Position numbers and translations under genes: made by a program | Part shown: piece after piece, positions 18,547 to 27,928 of the stretch | Position numbering within the stretch: position 1 is the stretch's first letter | Layout: every line of letters starts with the position of its first letter | Assembly: GCA_903910765.1 (NCBI GenBank) | Contig: CAIWBA010000291.1 | Coordinates: 1 to 64,000, forward strand | DNA: 64,000 nucleotides | Reading direction: 5' to 3' | Source: an uncultured Bacteroidota bacterium | Lineage (GTDB): Bacteria > Bacteroidota > Bacteroidia > Chitinophagales > Chitinophagaceae | Notes under the pieces: model-generated | Seen by the model: only the letters and a program-made list of their open reading frames with translations | What the model was told of the DNA's origin: nothing | Databases searched by the model: none

Positions 18547-20498
18547 AAGACTTTATAGCAAATACCGGAAGTAGAACCCAAATGAAACTTTCCAATCTTG
18601 ATCAGGAAAATAGTGCAATTTGGACATCAGTTAAAATTCAACAATTACTTGATGATTTTGAGAATGGTGTAATTGATATTAAAACAATTAAAAATTCTCC
18701 ATTCAAAGATAATGATCCAGTTTGGAAGAAGGCTAATATTGTATTTGAATATACGCCAGATGAACTTGATGAAATCAGAAAATGTAAAGCTGATCCAGTA
18801 TATTTTGCTGGTAAATATGCCCAAGTAATGCAGGAGACTGGTATTGAGCAAATTACATTACGTGATTATCAAGAAGAGATTATCCGATCATTTAAGAATA
18901 ATCGATTTAACTGCTTAATGGCAAGTCGTCAAATTGGAAAGACTGTAATGTCTGGTGTATTTATTGCATGGTACCTACTATTTCATACTGATAAAAATGT
19001 CCTAGCTGTAGCAAATATTGCATCAACTACAAAAGAGGTTTTAGATAAAATAAAGTCAGTACTTGAAAATTTACCGTTTTTCCTAAAGCCAGGTTGTATT
19101 TCAAATAATGTAATGTCAATGAAATTTGATAATGGTTGCAGATTAATTGGACGTACTACCACCAAAAATACAGGTATTGGTTTTACAATTCATGTACTAT
19201 ACATTGATGAGTTTGCCCATATTAATCCATCTTATCTGGATTTCTTCTATCGAGCAATTTATCCAACTATTTCAGCCTCATCCAATTCAAAGATTATAAT
19301 AACCTCTACCCCAAATGGTATGAACCGTTTTTATGATATTTACATGGATGCAATGAACGGAGATAATACGTATATTCCATTAAGAGTAGATTGGTGGCAA
19401 GTACCTGGCCGTGATGAACAATGGAGACAAATGACAATTGCCAACTTAGGATCAGAAGAAGATTTTAATCAAGAATACGGATTACAGTTCTTCTCGTCAG
19501 ATAAGCTCCTATTGCCTTCCAAAGATCTTAAGAAAATATTTAATTTACGCACATCATACGTCACTCCAGAATGGTCTCAAAGTCCAGAGCATTTAGCAAT
19601 ATTAGAAGGGTTCACAGTTCATCCAAACCTTTCCAAATTAACACCAGATGATATTCGTAATGATGGTAATAACTATATTTTTGCAATTGATACAGCTGAC
19701 GGACTTGGTAGAGATTATTCAGTAATTAATATTTTTAAATTAGCCGCGCTTCCTCTAAAAATGCTAGAACAAGTAAAGGATTTTATTAAAAATGAAGGCG
19801 ATATTTTTACCCTCGTTCAGGTTGCAACATTTAGATCAAATAAAAAAGATATTAATGAATACTGTAATACGTTAGAACATTTGTTGTATAATATATTTAA
19901 TGCTGAAAAGGTTAAATTACTTATTGAGCTTAACCATAAAGGAGAATGGGTAATGGATAAACTATCACAAAATGAAGATTTTTGGCCAGGTCAAGTAATT
20001 CATTCAAAACATACAATTACCTCTACTCATTGGAAGCCTGGATTAAAAATGACAGAAACAAATAAGACTAAATATTGCGAACGTTTTAAATATCTTGCTG
20101 CTGTGAATAAAATTTTGCCTAATGAACATAAAACAGTTCATGAGCTTGGAGCATTTGGTCGATCAAGTAATGGTAATTACAGAAGTCAAAGCGGCAATGA
20201 TGATTTGGCAATTACCTGTGTTGAAACTGCTGCATTTTTTGAATCTCCAAATTTTTGGGAATTAGTAAATGAAGAACTTGACAGATTACCAAAAGCATAT
20301 TTAGAAAAAGTATACGCTACATATTTAGGAGAAGCCTATCTTGGAACGTCTTCAGGATACGATCACTCTGCTCTAAGAGAATTAAATACAACTGCTGAAA
20401 TTAAAAAACCTGGAGCAGTGATTAATGTATTTGATGAAATGACTGTTGCTCAAATAAAAAGAACCCGTGATAATTTTTACGGAAACAATTCAAAATGA
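18543..20498 (+). CDS. Terminase large subunit, T4 gp17-like
   Basis: A 651-residue packaging motor. Walker A-like SRQIGKT is near residues 128-134 (T4 has SRQLGKT) and Walker B VLYIDEFAH near 217. ITSTPNGMNRFYDIYMDA is the coupling motif. The C-terminal nuclease has FAIDTADGLGRDYSV (first Asp), a middle LIELNHKG segment and NDDLAITCVETAAFF (last Asp pair). The subunit cleaves concatemers and pumps DNA into the prohead. Length and motif order match the T4 family. Confidence 0.95.
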   Translation: MKDFIANTGSRTQMKLSNLDQENSAIWTSVKIQQLLDDFENGVIDIKTIKNSPFKDNDPVWKKANIVFEYTPDELDEIRKCKADPVYFAGKYAQVMQETGIEQITLRDYQEEIIRSFKNNRFNCLMASRQIGKTVMSGVFIAWYLLFHTDKNVLAVANIASTTKEVLDKIKSVLENLPFFLKPGCISNNVMSMKFDNGCRLIGRTTTKNTGIGFTIHVLYIDEFAHINPSYLDFFYRAIYPTISASSNSKIIITSTPNGMNRFYDIYMDAMNGDNTYIPLRVDWWQVPGRDEQWRQMTIANLGSEEDFNQEYGLQFFSSDKLLLPSKDLKKIFNLRTSYVTPEWSQSPEHLAILEGFTVHPNLSKLTPDDIRNDGNNYIFAIDTADGLGRDYSVINIFKLAALPLKMLEQVKDFIKNEGDIFTLVQVATFRSNKKDINEYCNTLEHLLYNIFNAEKVKLLIELNHKGEWVMDKLSQNEDFWPGQVIHSKHTITSTHWKPGLKMTETNKTKYCERFKYLAAVNKILPNEHKTVHELGAFGRSSNGNYRSQSGNDDLAITCVETAAFFESPNFWELVNEELDRLPKAYLEKVYATYLGEAYLGTSSGYDHSALRELNTTAEIKKPGAVINVFDEMTVAQIKRTRDNFYGNNSK

Positions 20499-20502
20499 AG
20501 CT

Positions 20503-20796
20503 ATGAAACATAATGATTTTTTAAAATTTGATTACGATACTAATAAAAAACAAATTTTTGATATAGTAGTAGGTCAAATAGAGATTGCTCTTAACGATAA
20601 GAAGCCTCAAATTTATATTAAAGGACTAAAGGTAATTGACGAAGAATTAGATGTTATTGCTGAAAGTAAAGATTGGCCAGACTGTCTTTCTAAAGCACTG
20701 GTATTTTATAAGCAGCTTGAAGATTATGAGTCTTGTGCAAAGTGTCAAAAGATACTAGACAAGATTAATATTAAACCCAAAAAAAAGAACCACTAA
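20503..20796 (+). CDS. Small protein between terminase and PhoH, unknown
   Basis: A 97-residue protein. ATG 20503 is preferred since an earlier start at 20467 would lie inside the terminase gene. It is helical, charged, with a CAKC motif near residue 83 and a Lys-rich tail (KKNH). No known family recognised. It is in the same transcription direction and only 3 nt before phoH. Confidence 0.65.
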   Translation: MKHNDFLKFDYDTNKKQIFDIVVGQIEIALNDKKPQIYIKGLKVIDEELDVIAESKDWPDCLSKALVFYKQLEDYESCAKCQKILDKINIKPKKKNH

Positions 20797-20799
20797 TTT

Positions 20800-21522
20800 A
20801 TGGCTGAAAAAGCGCAATCCAAAAGAAAGACTCAATCATTTAAACCTGAATTAACGGAAAAGGAATTACGTCAAGTTAACTTAAAGCCTTCTCAATCTGA
20901 CTATTTGCAAAAAATAATGTCAAGCGATATAACTTTGTGTTATGGCCCAGCCGGTACAAGTAAAACATTTACTGCATGCCTAGCAGCTTTAAAACTTTAT
21001 TTAGGTGGAAAAATTAAGAAAATTATCTTAACCAAACCAATCCAGGAGTCTGGAGAAAAACTTGGATTTCTACCTGGTGAAATAAAAGATAAAATTGATC
21101 CATTTATGGAAAGTTATCGATCAAATTTGGTAAAATTATTAAACGACCCAAATAATGTTAGCTGGTTAGAAACAACTGGAGTTATTGAATTTAGACCTCT
21201 TGCCTATATGAGAGGAGCAACCTTTGATAATTGTTTAATGATTTTAGATGAAGCTCAAAATGCTGATTTTAAACAGTTAATGCTATTCATTACTAGAATG
21301 GGTAAAGATTCTAAAGTATTAATATGTGGAGATGTAAGCCAATATGACATAGCAAAGAGTAAAGTAGCTTTACCTGACTTTATTGAACTGCTTAGTGGAA
21401 TTAATGGACTAAGTATTCATACATTTAAAGATGAGGATATTGTTAGAAATAAAATATTAATCCAGATAACTGAAAGATATGAAAAATGGAAGTCTGCTAA
21501 TCCTAATAAACACACGAACTAA
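20800..21522 (+). CDS. phoH: PhoH-like ATPase
   Basis: A 240-residue PhoH family P-loop ATPase. Walker A GPAGTSKT is at about residues 49-56, LTKPIQESGEKLGFLPG follows, with MRGATFDNCLMILDEAQNAD holding Walker B and LICGDVSQYD sensor I. PhoH proteins are widespread in large phages and are linked with RNA metabolism or phosphate stress; their phage role is not settled. Length fits the short form of the family. Confidence 0.9.
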   Translation: MAEKAQSKRKTQSFKPELTEKELRQVNLKPSQSDYLQKIMSSDITLCYGPAGTSKTFTACLAALKLYLGGKIKKIILTKPIQESGEKLGFLPGEIKDKIDPFMESYRSNLVKLLNDPNNVSWLETTGVIEFRPLAYMRGATFDNCLMILDEAQNADFKQLMLFITRMGKDSKVLICGDVSQYDIAKSKVALPDFIELLSGINGLSIHTFKDEDIVRNKILIQITERYEKWKSANPNKHTN

Positions 21523-21535
21523 TTAAACTACATAA

Positions 21536-22162
21536 ATGAGCGCATACGATCTACTGAATAAGCAATTAAACAATGAAATGCAAAGCCTAGCTGAACTAAT
21601 TAAATCAGGCAATTATACAGAAAGGGATCGAAATAGATTAGCCTCAATTATGTATCCAAAATTAAAATATTTTATCTGGAAATTTTTTAATGATACTGAT
21701 GAGACGGATGAGGTATTACACAATACTCTTTTTAAAATATTCAAAGGAATCTCATCATATAGTGACACTTATCGATTTACTACCTGGATCTATACAATTG
21801 CAAAAAATGAGGCTCTATTGCACCAACATAAATTAAAGCAGAACTTTGCAATCCGATTAGATAATTTAACTCATCCTCCAATTATATTAGATGATTCAGC
21901 CTATAATTTTGAAAAGGAGATGTATTTTGATGATTTATATAATATGACTAAGGTTGAAATTAATGCTCTACCTGAATGTATTGAAAAACTAATATTAATT
22001 GATAAGGAATTAAATCATATGCGAGGTAATGAGATTGCTGAGAAATATGAAATGAATCTAAACACAGTTAAAACCAAAATACGAAAAGCTCGTAAAATGT
22101 TAAAAGAGGCAGTATTGACAAATAACCCTCATATGATTGATAAACTAGAAGACTATTTTTAA
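21536..22162 (+). CDS. Phage RNA polymerase sigma factor
   Basis: A 208-residue sigma-70/ECF-type factor. Region 2 lies at about 35-105 (LKYFIWKFFNDTDETDEVLHN, YRFTTWIYTIAKNEALL) and region 4 at about 140-195 (ALPECIEKLILIDKELNHM, then GNEIAEKYEMNLNTVKTKIRKARKMLKE helix-turn-helix). It lacks regions 1 and 3 of primary sigma factors. A likely job is to direct host RNA polymerase to phage promoters; the ATAAATAA(C/T) late element is the obvious candidate site, by analogy with T4 gp55. That link is an inference. Confidence 0.85.
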   Translation: MSAYDLLNKQLNNEMQSLAELIKSGNYTERDRNRLASIMYPKLKYFIWKFFNDTDETDEVLHNTLFKIFKGISSYSDTYRFTTWIYTIAKNEALLHQHKLKQNFAIRLDNLTHPPIILDDSAYNFEKEMYFDDLYNMTKVEINALPECIEKLILIDKELNHMRGNEIAEKYEMNLNTVKTKIRKARKMLKEAVLTNNPHMIDKLEDYF

Positions 22163-22164
22163 TT

Positions 22165-22671
22165 ATGAAATTACTTAATTACCTAAATCCAGTTGAGGCA
22201 TTTAACTCAGCTAAAATAATTGCCAAAGATATCAGCAATTACCGATTCTACAGAAATAAAATAACCAGTCTTGAAGAGAAAGGTTTTTTAAAGCAATGGA
22301 ATATGCGAGCAGACTGGATAAAACGAGTATACTATGTTATTAATTTAGAACCAGAAACCCTATTAGCAACTGGTGATTTAGCGGATTTAGAAAAGAGTCG
22401 AGTATTTGACTCAGTTGCTAAATTCCAAGGTAAATTTGCAGACTTAAATCTTACTGAAATTGTTGATATTTCAACTGAACGCATTAAAGATTCTGAATAT
22501 TATGCATATTTAATTTGGGTAAAGTGTAAATTCTTTGCAGAAAGGTCTGACTTTTTTAGAGTTATTGTATTTAGCATTGCTTTATATTATTCAGTTAACA
22601 CCGGGTTATGGGTTTATCATAATAATGCTGATCTGCAACAGTGGGTAATGGATAAATTAACTACTAAGTAA
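22165..22671 (+). CDS. Membrane-anchored protein, unknown
   Basis: A 168-residue protein with a soluble N-terminal region and one likely membrane segment near the C-terminus (VIVFSIALYYSVNTGLWVYH, about 133-152). No signal peptide or known domain. It starts 2 nt after the sigma gene. A lysis, superinfection or membrane role is possible but unsupported. Confidence 0.6.
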   Translation: MKLLNYLNPVEAFNSAKIIAKDISNYRFYRNKITSLEEKGFLKQWNMRADWIKRVYYVINLEPETLLATGDLADLEKSRVFDSVAKFQGKFADLNLTEIVDISTERIKDSEYYAYLIWVKCKFFAERSDFFRVIVFSIALYYSVNTGLWVYHNNADLQQWVMDKLTTK

Positions 22672-22680
22672 ATAAATAAC
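22672..22680 (+). promoter_or_regulatory. T4-late-like promoter element ATAAATAAC
   Basis: It lies 17 nt before ATG 22698 and is preceded by A, as in most other copies (AATAAATAAC). Confidence 0.5.
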
Positions 22681-22697
22681 TAAAAAGATATTTAATC

Positions 22698-22988
22698 ATG
22701 AATTTTATTAAAACTCATTTTGATAAATTTATATTGGCATTTATGTTAATTGTAATTCTTCAACAATGCAATAATTCAAGTCGCATTTCAAAAATTGAAA
22801 AACAAGAAAAGCTTACAAATTCTAAACTAGATTCAATTTGTACAACCACTGAACTTAGTAAATACCTAGAATTAGAAGGTTTAAAAGCTGAAAAACGTAT
22901 GATCCAATCAATTGATCGTAAGCTTCTTGATGTTAACCGTCAATCTGAAATTGACCTAGCAATTAAAAAATTAGAATCTTCTAAATAA
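22698..22988 (+). CDS. Small N-anchored coiled-coil protein
   Basis: A 96-residue protein with one N-terminal membrane segment (FILAFMLIVILQQC) and a charged helical remainder able to form a coiled coil. The cysteine after the hydrophobic stretch is not in a good lipobox. It overlaps the next membrane-protein gene by one base. Spanin-like or virion-membrane roles are possible; no direct evidence. Confidence 0.55.
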   Translation: MNFIKTHFDKFILAFMLIVILQQCNNSSRISKIEKQEKLTNSKLDSICTTTELSKYLELEGLKAEKRMIQSIDRKLLDVNRQSEIDLAIKKLESSK

Positions 22989-23671
22989 TGGGAAAGAAAG
23001 CGGCTAGTTATTTTATAATAGGCACGTTTGTTACTCTCTACTTATTAGTTTCAATAATCTCAACAATACATGTTATTGACTTTTTTAGCATGTCTAATCC
23101 ACAATGGCTAGCAGTAAGTTTAGCAATTGCGTTTGAGGTAGGAGCAGCAGCATCACTTGCATCAATTATTACCCTTGACAAAATGAATAAGGGTATTGTT
23201 TGGGGTCTATTCATCCTATTAACTGCAATGCAGGCAATGGGAAATACCTATTATACATATGTTCACTTAAATAATTTTCAAGGTTGGATTGAGCTATTTG
23301 GTCTAGTTGAGGAAGAACTAATTTATCAAAAAAGGGTTCTTTCGATTGTAAGTGGTGCAATTTTACCAATTGTTGCACTAGGTTTTATTAAATCATTAGT
23401 TGACTATATTAAACCTAATGAAGATGGTAGTAGTCCAATAATGGCTGAAGTAACTCCTCAAATAACTGATTCAGTTACCGTTTTAGAAAAACCGGTAGTA
23501 ATAGATGAACCGGTCGTGACTCAAACCACTACATTGGATATACCTATTCCAGAAAATGCTGACGAACCTAAGGTAGATAATACTATACCAAGAGAGCGAC
23601 CGACTGACAAGATATTAGCTAGAGGAACACATTCAACTTCTAATAAAGTAATGTTTAACGATCGTCTTTAA
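22988..23671 (+). CDS. Four-helix integral membrane protein
   Basis: A 227-residue protein with four hydrophobic segments (about 8-33, 42-62, 70-92 and 112-133) and a soluble, Thr/Pro/Glu-rich tail. No recognisable domain. It could be a membrane component used during lysis or host takeover; genes of this layout occur in Bacteroidetes phages. Confidence 0.6.
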   Translation: MGKKAASYFIIGTFVTLYLLVSIISTIHVIDFFSMSNPQWLAVSLAIAFEVGAAASLASIITLDKMNKGIVWGLFILLTAMQAMGNTYYTYVHLNNFQGWIELFGLVEEELIYQKRVLSIVSGAILPIVALGFIKSLVDYIKPNEDGSSPIMAEVTPQITDSVTVLEKPVVIDEPVVTQTTTLDIPIPENADEPKVDNTIPRERPTDKILARGTHSTSNKVMFNDRL

Positions 23672-23686
23672 AAAAGTTTATAACAA

Positions 23687-24406
23687 ATGGCCTATATTAA
23701 TTTTCAAGATGATCCAATTGCCAAAAGATTTAATAATTCTTTTGCAAACCTATGCGCCGGTGACCCAACTAAAAAGGTTCTAAAGTTATTAGACAAATGT
23801 TTTAATATCTATAATAAAGGTCAATCTGAAGCAGGCTTTTGTAACCTAAAGGACTTTATCTATCCAGTTGATAGTTATCAAATTATTAATTTCGAAGTTT
23901 GTGCAGGTGATACCTTATCATTATTTAATAATGAATTAAATATTCAAATAAGTATGGTTTCTCCAGGAGATCCAGACCCAGCTCATCCAGGAGACTTTAT
24001 ATCAGTTGACCTAAATTATCCATTTGGACTAAGCTCTGAATATATTGCATATGGAGGTAGCGAATTATCACCAGAGTATTATATTTTGCCAAATGATAAG
24101 AATTTTAGTAGAGGCTGTCTTTTATATATTGAGTATCCTAAAACTGATAAAAACGGCGAAGATATTATGCCAGCAAACATGTCAAGTACACTAACCCTGG
24201 GGGCATTTAATAATGGATCAACTTCTGAAATTAATTTTCCAATTTCTCAATTCTTTTCTAATTTCAGTAACCCTGAGACACTTAACGCAAACAACCTAAT
24301 AAATAAGATAGAACTAACTAATCCTAACCTTAATTTTAGTATTAAGGTATCAGGTTTAATTGTCTACCTAAAAAGCAATAACGATCCAAACAATTGTGCT
24401 TGCTAA
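23687..24406 (+). CDS. Probable virion protein, unknown
   Basis: A 239-residue, beta-rich, acidic protein without signal peptide or membrane segment. The C-terminal half has regular strand-like spacing and the end is CAC. It is in a series of co-directional genes reaching the baseplate-type gene at 25223, so a virion component is likely. I recognise no family. Confidence 0.5.
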   Translation: MAYINFQDDPIAKRFNNSFANLCAGDPTKKVLKLLDKCFNIYNKGQSEAGFCNLKDFIYPVDSYQIINFEVCAGDTLSLFNNELNIQISMVSPGDPDPAHPGDFISVDLNYPFGLSSEYIAYGGSELSPEYYILPNDKNFSRGCLLYIEYPKTDKNGEDIMPANMSSTLTLGAFNNGSTSEINFPISQFFSNFSNPETLNANNLINKIELTNPNLNFSIKVSGLIVYLKSNNDPNNCAC

Positions 24407-24421
24407 AAATATTAAAAACAA

Positions 24422-24751
24422 ATGAACACTAGTATTGCTAAAATTTTAAAAACCCATACCGACTCGGACAATGGTACTAACTATTCACCAGTATTTGTTA
24501 ACCAAGGTGATATTAATAATGGTGCTAATAGCAGTATCGGTTATTATACTGCTACCTTTTTTGGAATTCATAATCCAAGCAGTTCAGCAATTACAGTAAA
24601 TGTAAAAACTGCGGATCAAGGAATAACTGGAGATGGAGTAGATGTCCGAATTAACTCAGGTGAAACCTTTTATACAATAATTTCAAAAATAACAGTTGAT
24701 TCTGGAGTTACAGTAGTTCTACTTGCAATTCCTACTAACTTTAGTAGATAA
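24422..24751 (+). CDS. Small beta-sandwich-type protein, unknown
   Basis: A 109-residue protein with alternating hydrophobic strands (YYTATFFGIHNPSSSAITVNV, then SGETFYTIISKITVDSGVTVVLL, each quoted in part). This resembles small capsid or tail decoration proteins, but no family can be named. Its stop overlaps the next start by one base (TAATG). Confidence 0.5.
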   Translation: MNTSIAKILKTHTDSDNGTNYSPVFVNQGDINNGANSSIGYYTATFFGIHNPSSSAITVNVKTADQGITGDGVDVRINSGETFYTIISKITVDSGVTVVLLAIPTNFSR

Positions 24752-25203
24752 TGGTACCAGTATTAACATTCGGTCAACGACAGCAAGCAATGAAAGGTTT
24801 GCCTTTTTATGGAAGAGGCGATTTTAGCTTTGTGTCAAACCGTAGTGGTTTTACAAATGGTATATCAGTTCATCTATTACCTCTATCTGATCTTTCATTA
24901 CCTCAACAAATTGAAGTTGATGACTTTGATCAAGAGATTAAAGCTCTTAATAATATGTTTAAAAAAGGATCTCGCCTTGGTGGAGTAGTTGTTAACTCAA
25001 CTTTTAAAAATACCAAAGGATCTCCAGAAAGTATTGTTGGAAAGTTTGATAGTTTTAAAATTGATACAAAACACAAAACAATTAGAGCATTCATTAGAGA
25101 TCCAAAATCTATGAAATTAGTTGAAGTTTATGCAGAGACTCTATCTAAGCTTAATGAATCTAACTCTCACCTAGCGAAAACTTTTCTAGAGTTTTTGATA
25201 TAA
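24751..25203 (+). CDS. Probable tail or baseplate protein, unknown
   Basis: A 150-residue soluble protein starting at the TAATG junction with the preceding gene. It has FKKGSRLGGVVVNSTFKN and FDSFKIDTKHKTIRAFIRDP strands and a C-terminal helix. No known motif. It precedes the hub-like gene by 19 nt. Confidence 0.5.
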   Translation: MVPVLTFGQRQQAMKGLPFYGRGDFSFVSNRSGFTNGISVHLLPLSDLSLPQQIEVDDFDQEIKALNNMFKKGSRLGGVVVNSTFKNTKGSPESIVGKFDSFKIDTKHKTIRAFIRDPKSMKLVEVYAETLSKLNESNSHLAKTFLEFLI

Positions 25204-25222
25204 TTTAATAAACACGTATTTA

Positions 25223-26242
25223 ATGGCAAAAGAAAATATGACTCCAAATTCGGAGGATGAAGTGCTATCTTTCCTTGAAAAAGAGGATCTAAAGTACGGC
25301 AAGAATACAAATGCACCAATTGAGACAAAAAAGGTTGAACCGGTTAATGGATTAGGTCAAGCCGTTTCTTTACCACCTACCTCTACTGTTTCTGGAGCAA
25401 ATGATAATTATTGGAAGAATATTCCATTAGAGAATTTACCATCCCGTGGTATGTTTTATGCAGAAGGTTCTGAATTAACAATTAGAGCAGCAACTGTTTC
25501 TGAAATTAGGCACTGGTCAACAATTGATGAATCTGATATACTAGATATTGATGATAAGCTAAATTTTATTATTGAAAAGTGTACACGATTTAAAATAAAA
25601 GGTGGACAATCTTGGTTAACTTGGAGAGACATTGTTGAAGTTGATCGTCTCTATATTATTTTTATAATACACGAAATTACCTTTCCAGAAGGACAAAATG
25701 AACTTTCCACAAAAATGGAGTGTACTCAAACTTGTTCAGAAGATGGAGCTTGGTCAGATGATGTTAAAGTTAAGAGTAATATGTTACAATTATTTGAAAT
25801 GCCAGAAGAAATAAATCAATGGTATTCTTCTCAGTATCGTTGTTTTGAAGTAGTTTCTTCAAAATTAAATGAAACGTTTTATTTGTATATGCCAACAATT
25901 GGTGTAATTGAAAGACTTCGTAAACGAATCTCTGAAGCAAAATCTCAAAGCAAAACAATTGATAAATCATTTATTAAAGTTGCTCCTTATCTTGTGCAGG
26001 ATTGGTCAAAATTTGGTCAACCTGAATATTCAACACTACAATCTGAAACCTTTAGCTGGCACCTTAATAAATTTACATTTGTTACTAAGTTTGCTGAACT
26101 TATGCAAGGTTCTAGAGAAAGTGCAATAACTACTGTCTGTCCTAAATGTGGATCAAATTTATCCAGTTCAATTTTTTCGTCAGACAGCTTCACGATCAAA
26201 GATCTTTTCCTTATTTCAGGTAGACTTAATGAACTTATTTGA
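25223..26242 (+). CDS. Baseplate hub-type protein, possibly T4 gp26-like, with zinc ribbon
   Basis: A 339-residue protein. After a disordered N-terminus, residues about 72-165 (LPSRGMFYAEGSELTIRAATV, then ESDILDIDDKLNFIIEKCT and a DRLYIIFIIHEITF helix) recall the T4 baseplate family that includes gp26. Cysteine pairs CTQTC near 170 and CPKCG near 305 could bind one zinc. gp26 is a small hub part, so this longer version may have a further role. Its C-terminus overlaps the following small gene by 14 nt. Confidence 0.5.
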   Translation: MAKENMTPNSEDEVLSFLEKEDLKYGKNTNAPIETKKVEPVNGLGQAVSLPPTSTVSGANDNYWKNIPLENLPSRGMFYAEGSELTIRAATVSEIRHWSTIDESDILDIDDKLNFIIEKCTRFKIKGGQSWLTWRDIVEVDRLYIIFIIHEITFPEGQNELSTKMECTQTCSEDGAWSDDVKVKSNMLQLFEMPEEINQWYSSQYRCFEVVSSKLNETFYLYMPTIGVIERLRKRISEAKSQSKTIDKSFIKVAPYLVQDWSKFGQPEYSTLQSETFSWHLNKFTFVTKFAELMQGSRESAITTVCPKCGSNLSSSIFSSDSFTIKDLFLISGRLNELI

Positions 26243-26399
26243 GACTAACCGTCTCTTGGCCGTGAAGCTGAACCAATCGATTACTGAACTTTACTCATTA
26301 CCTTTATATGAGTATTTAAGTTACGTTAAATTTTTAGTAAATGAATCTGGCGAATCGAACCAGCAAACTTTTGAAATTCAGACTGGACTTGAGGACTAA
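26229..26399 (+). CDS. Small protein overlapping the hub-like gene
   Basis: A 56-residue protein from ATG 26229 (a start at 26148 would lie deep in the preceding gene). LFETNRLLAVKLNQSITELY and LPLYEYLSYVKFLVNESGE form two helices. Overlap by 14 nt suggests coupled translation. The size and place recall tail-assembly chaperones, but no match is claimed. Confidence 0.55.
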   Translation: MNLFETNRLLAVKLNQSITELYSLPLYEYLSYVKFLVNESGESNQQTFEIQTGLED

Positions 26400-26422
26400 T
26401 CCACTCAAGTCCTTCTTTTTTT
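26385..26422 (+). terminator. Rho-independent terminator
   Basis: A 9-bp stem GGACTTGAG/CTCAAGTCC with a 10-nt loop is followed by TTCTTTTTTT. It overlaps the last codons and stop of the small gene ending at 26399 and separates it from the late-promoted gene at 26450. Confidence 0.85.
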
Positions 26423-26423
26423 A

Positions 26424-26432
26424 ATAAATAAC
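26424..26432 (+). promoter_or_regulatory. T4-late-like promoter element ATAAATAAC
   Basis: It lies 17 nt before the GTG start at 26450, directly after a terminator, and continues as TAAAA like several other copies. Confidence 0.55.
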
Positions 26433-26449
26433 TAAAAGAACTTAATTAA

Positions 26450-27928
26450 GTGAAATATAATTTAAAATACGAAACATCGAGTTCGCGATACTCAATGGAA
26501 GTTCCGTCAACTTTGACCGAGTCAATGAAAATTGCTCCACCAGATAGTCGCATTGTTATCCGTGTTATGAATATTGAAACAGGAGAAATTGGTCCAGTAG
26601 CTGATTCCTCAGGATTAAGTTCAAACTTAGAACAGGTATACGAATCCGCAATGTCTGAGATAAAAACTAAATTGGCTGAAAAAAATATTAGTGGAGTAAT
26701 TTTACCAAGTTTTAATCAGTTAAAGGAAAATGAAGATATTATATTATCTCCATTAACACCTTTACCTGGAAGTATTATATCGTCTGATATTAGTTCATTA
26801 ACTCCAGCTTCTATTTTAGAAACTGCAATTGCTAAACCTACAACTACTAGTAACATTCCAACTAGTGAAACTGTTTTATCAAAAGAAACATCAAAGCCTT
26901 CTCCTAACTTAACGGCAACTGCCAATATTAAACCAGTTAGAATTGAACAGCCTTCGCCTAACCAAGAAGAGCCTATCAAATTAACTTCTCCTGAACAAAC
27001 TAGTGCAATTGCTGCAACTAGCGGAAATGTTGCTACTATCGCTAGTGCTCCAGCCATTCAGACTCAAGTACAGGCTCCGTCAATTACAAATACTACCATT
27101 AATAATAATATTACTAATGCTAAATCTGAATCTGCTAATAACTCAAATAGTGTAGTAAATTCAAAAAATGTATTAAACAACGAGTCTAAATCGGAAACGG
27201 CTAACCAGTCAACTAGCTCAGCTAACAATAAGAATACCACCTCAACATCTGACTCATATATAACAAATATGTTTGAAACGTTAATTGGAGGATCTATATC
27301 GAAACCTGCGGATCAGACTAACGTTAATCAAAAATATTCACCATTAAGTTCTGTAAATAAAGTAAAAGAGTCAACTGATCCAAAACTTTTAAATATACTT
27401 AAATCAACAATTGACAGTAAAACTACCTCAACTGAAGAAGATATTCAAACTAAAAAGAATGAATCAATGTTAAATACGTTACTTGGAATATCAAATACGT
27501 CTGAAACTACTGAAGTTAATAAAACCAATATTAATAAAACAAATACAAATGAGTCAGTTAACCTAAAATCTACTAAATTAGTTGAATCATCTAGCGTAAA
27601 GAAATTATTGGAACCAGATAAAACACTAGAAAAAAGTGTAGGCAAATTATCAAAAGATTTACCAGCTGCTGTAAATAACCTAAGTTCATCAGTTACTTCA
27701 ATGAATCCACAAACAAGTTCATCAAGTTCAGTTACGAATGAAGGTACTAAAATCGATCAAAGTTCAAAAACTGTAATTAATCAAAACTCTGGACAAACTG
27801 GTCCACAGGAACAATCATCACAAGCTAAAGAGTTAACTCAAACTTCACAAGGAAATGATTTTTATTTACAGGCAATATATTCAGCACTTATGTCAGGCAA
27901 AATTAAAGTAACTCTAAACTATCAATAA
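26450..27928 (+). CDS. Ser/Thr/Asn-rich long linker-type protein
   Basis: A 492-residue protein starting at GTG. The first 90 residues look folded (RIVIRVMNIETGEIGPVADS). From about 100 to 470 the sequence is Ser/Thr/Asn/Lys-rich and probably disordered, with ANNSNSVVNSKNVLNNESKS-type stretches. A short C-terminal helix and strand (DFYLQAIYSALMSGKIKVTL) end it. Long disordered virion proteins with folded ends occur as scaffold, tape-like or injected proteins; the role is unknown. Its stop overlaps the next ATG. Confidence 0.6.
   Translation: MKYNLKYETSSSRYSMEVPSTLTESMKIAPPDSRIVIRVMNIETGEIGPVADSSGLSSNLEQVYESAMSEIKTKLAEKNISGVILPSFNQLKENEDIILSPLTPLPGSIISSDISSLTPASILETAIAKPTTTSNIPTSETVLSKETSKPSPNLTATANIKPVRIEQPSPNQEEPIKLTSPEQTSAIAATSGNVATIASAPAIQTQVQAPSITNTTINNNITNAKSESANNSNSVVNSKNVLNNESKSETANQSTSSANNKNTTSTSDSYITNMFETLIGGSISKPADQTNVNQKYSPLSSVNKVKESTDPKLLNILKSTIDSKTTSTEEDIQTKKNESMLNTLLGISNTSETTEVNKTNINKTNTNESVNLKSTKLVESSSVKKLLEPDKTLEKSVGKLSKDLPAAVNNLSSSVTSMNPQTSSSSSVTNEGTKIDQSSKTVINQNSGQTGPQEQSSQAKELTQTSQGNDFYLQAIYSALMSGKIKVTLNYQ

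Noticed and set aside
26716-27057. A hydrophobic minus-strand open frame of 113 residues
   Set aside because: Antisense to the Ser/Thr-rich protein; hydrophobicity comes from the reverse complement of Ser/Thr/Asn codons.
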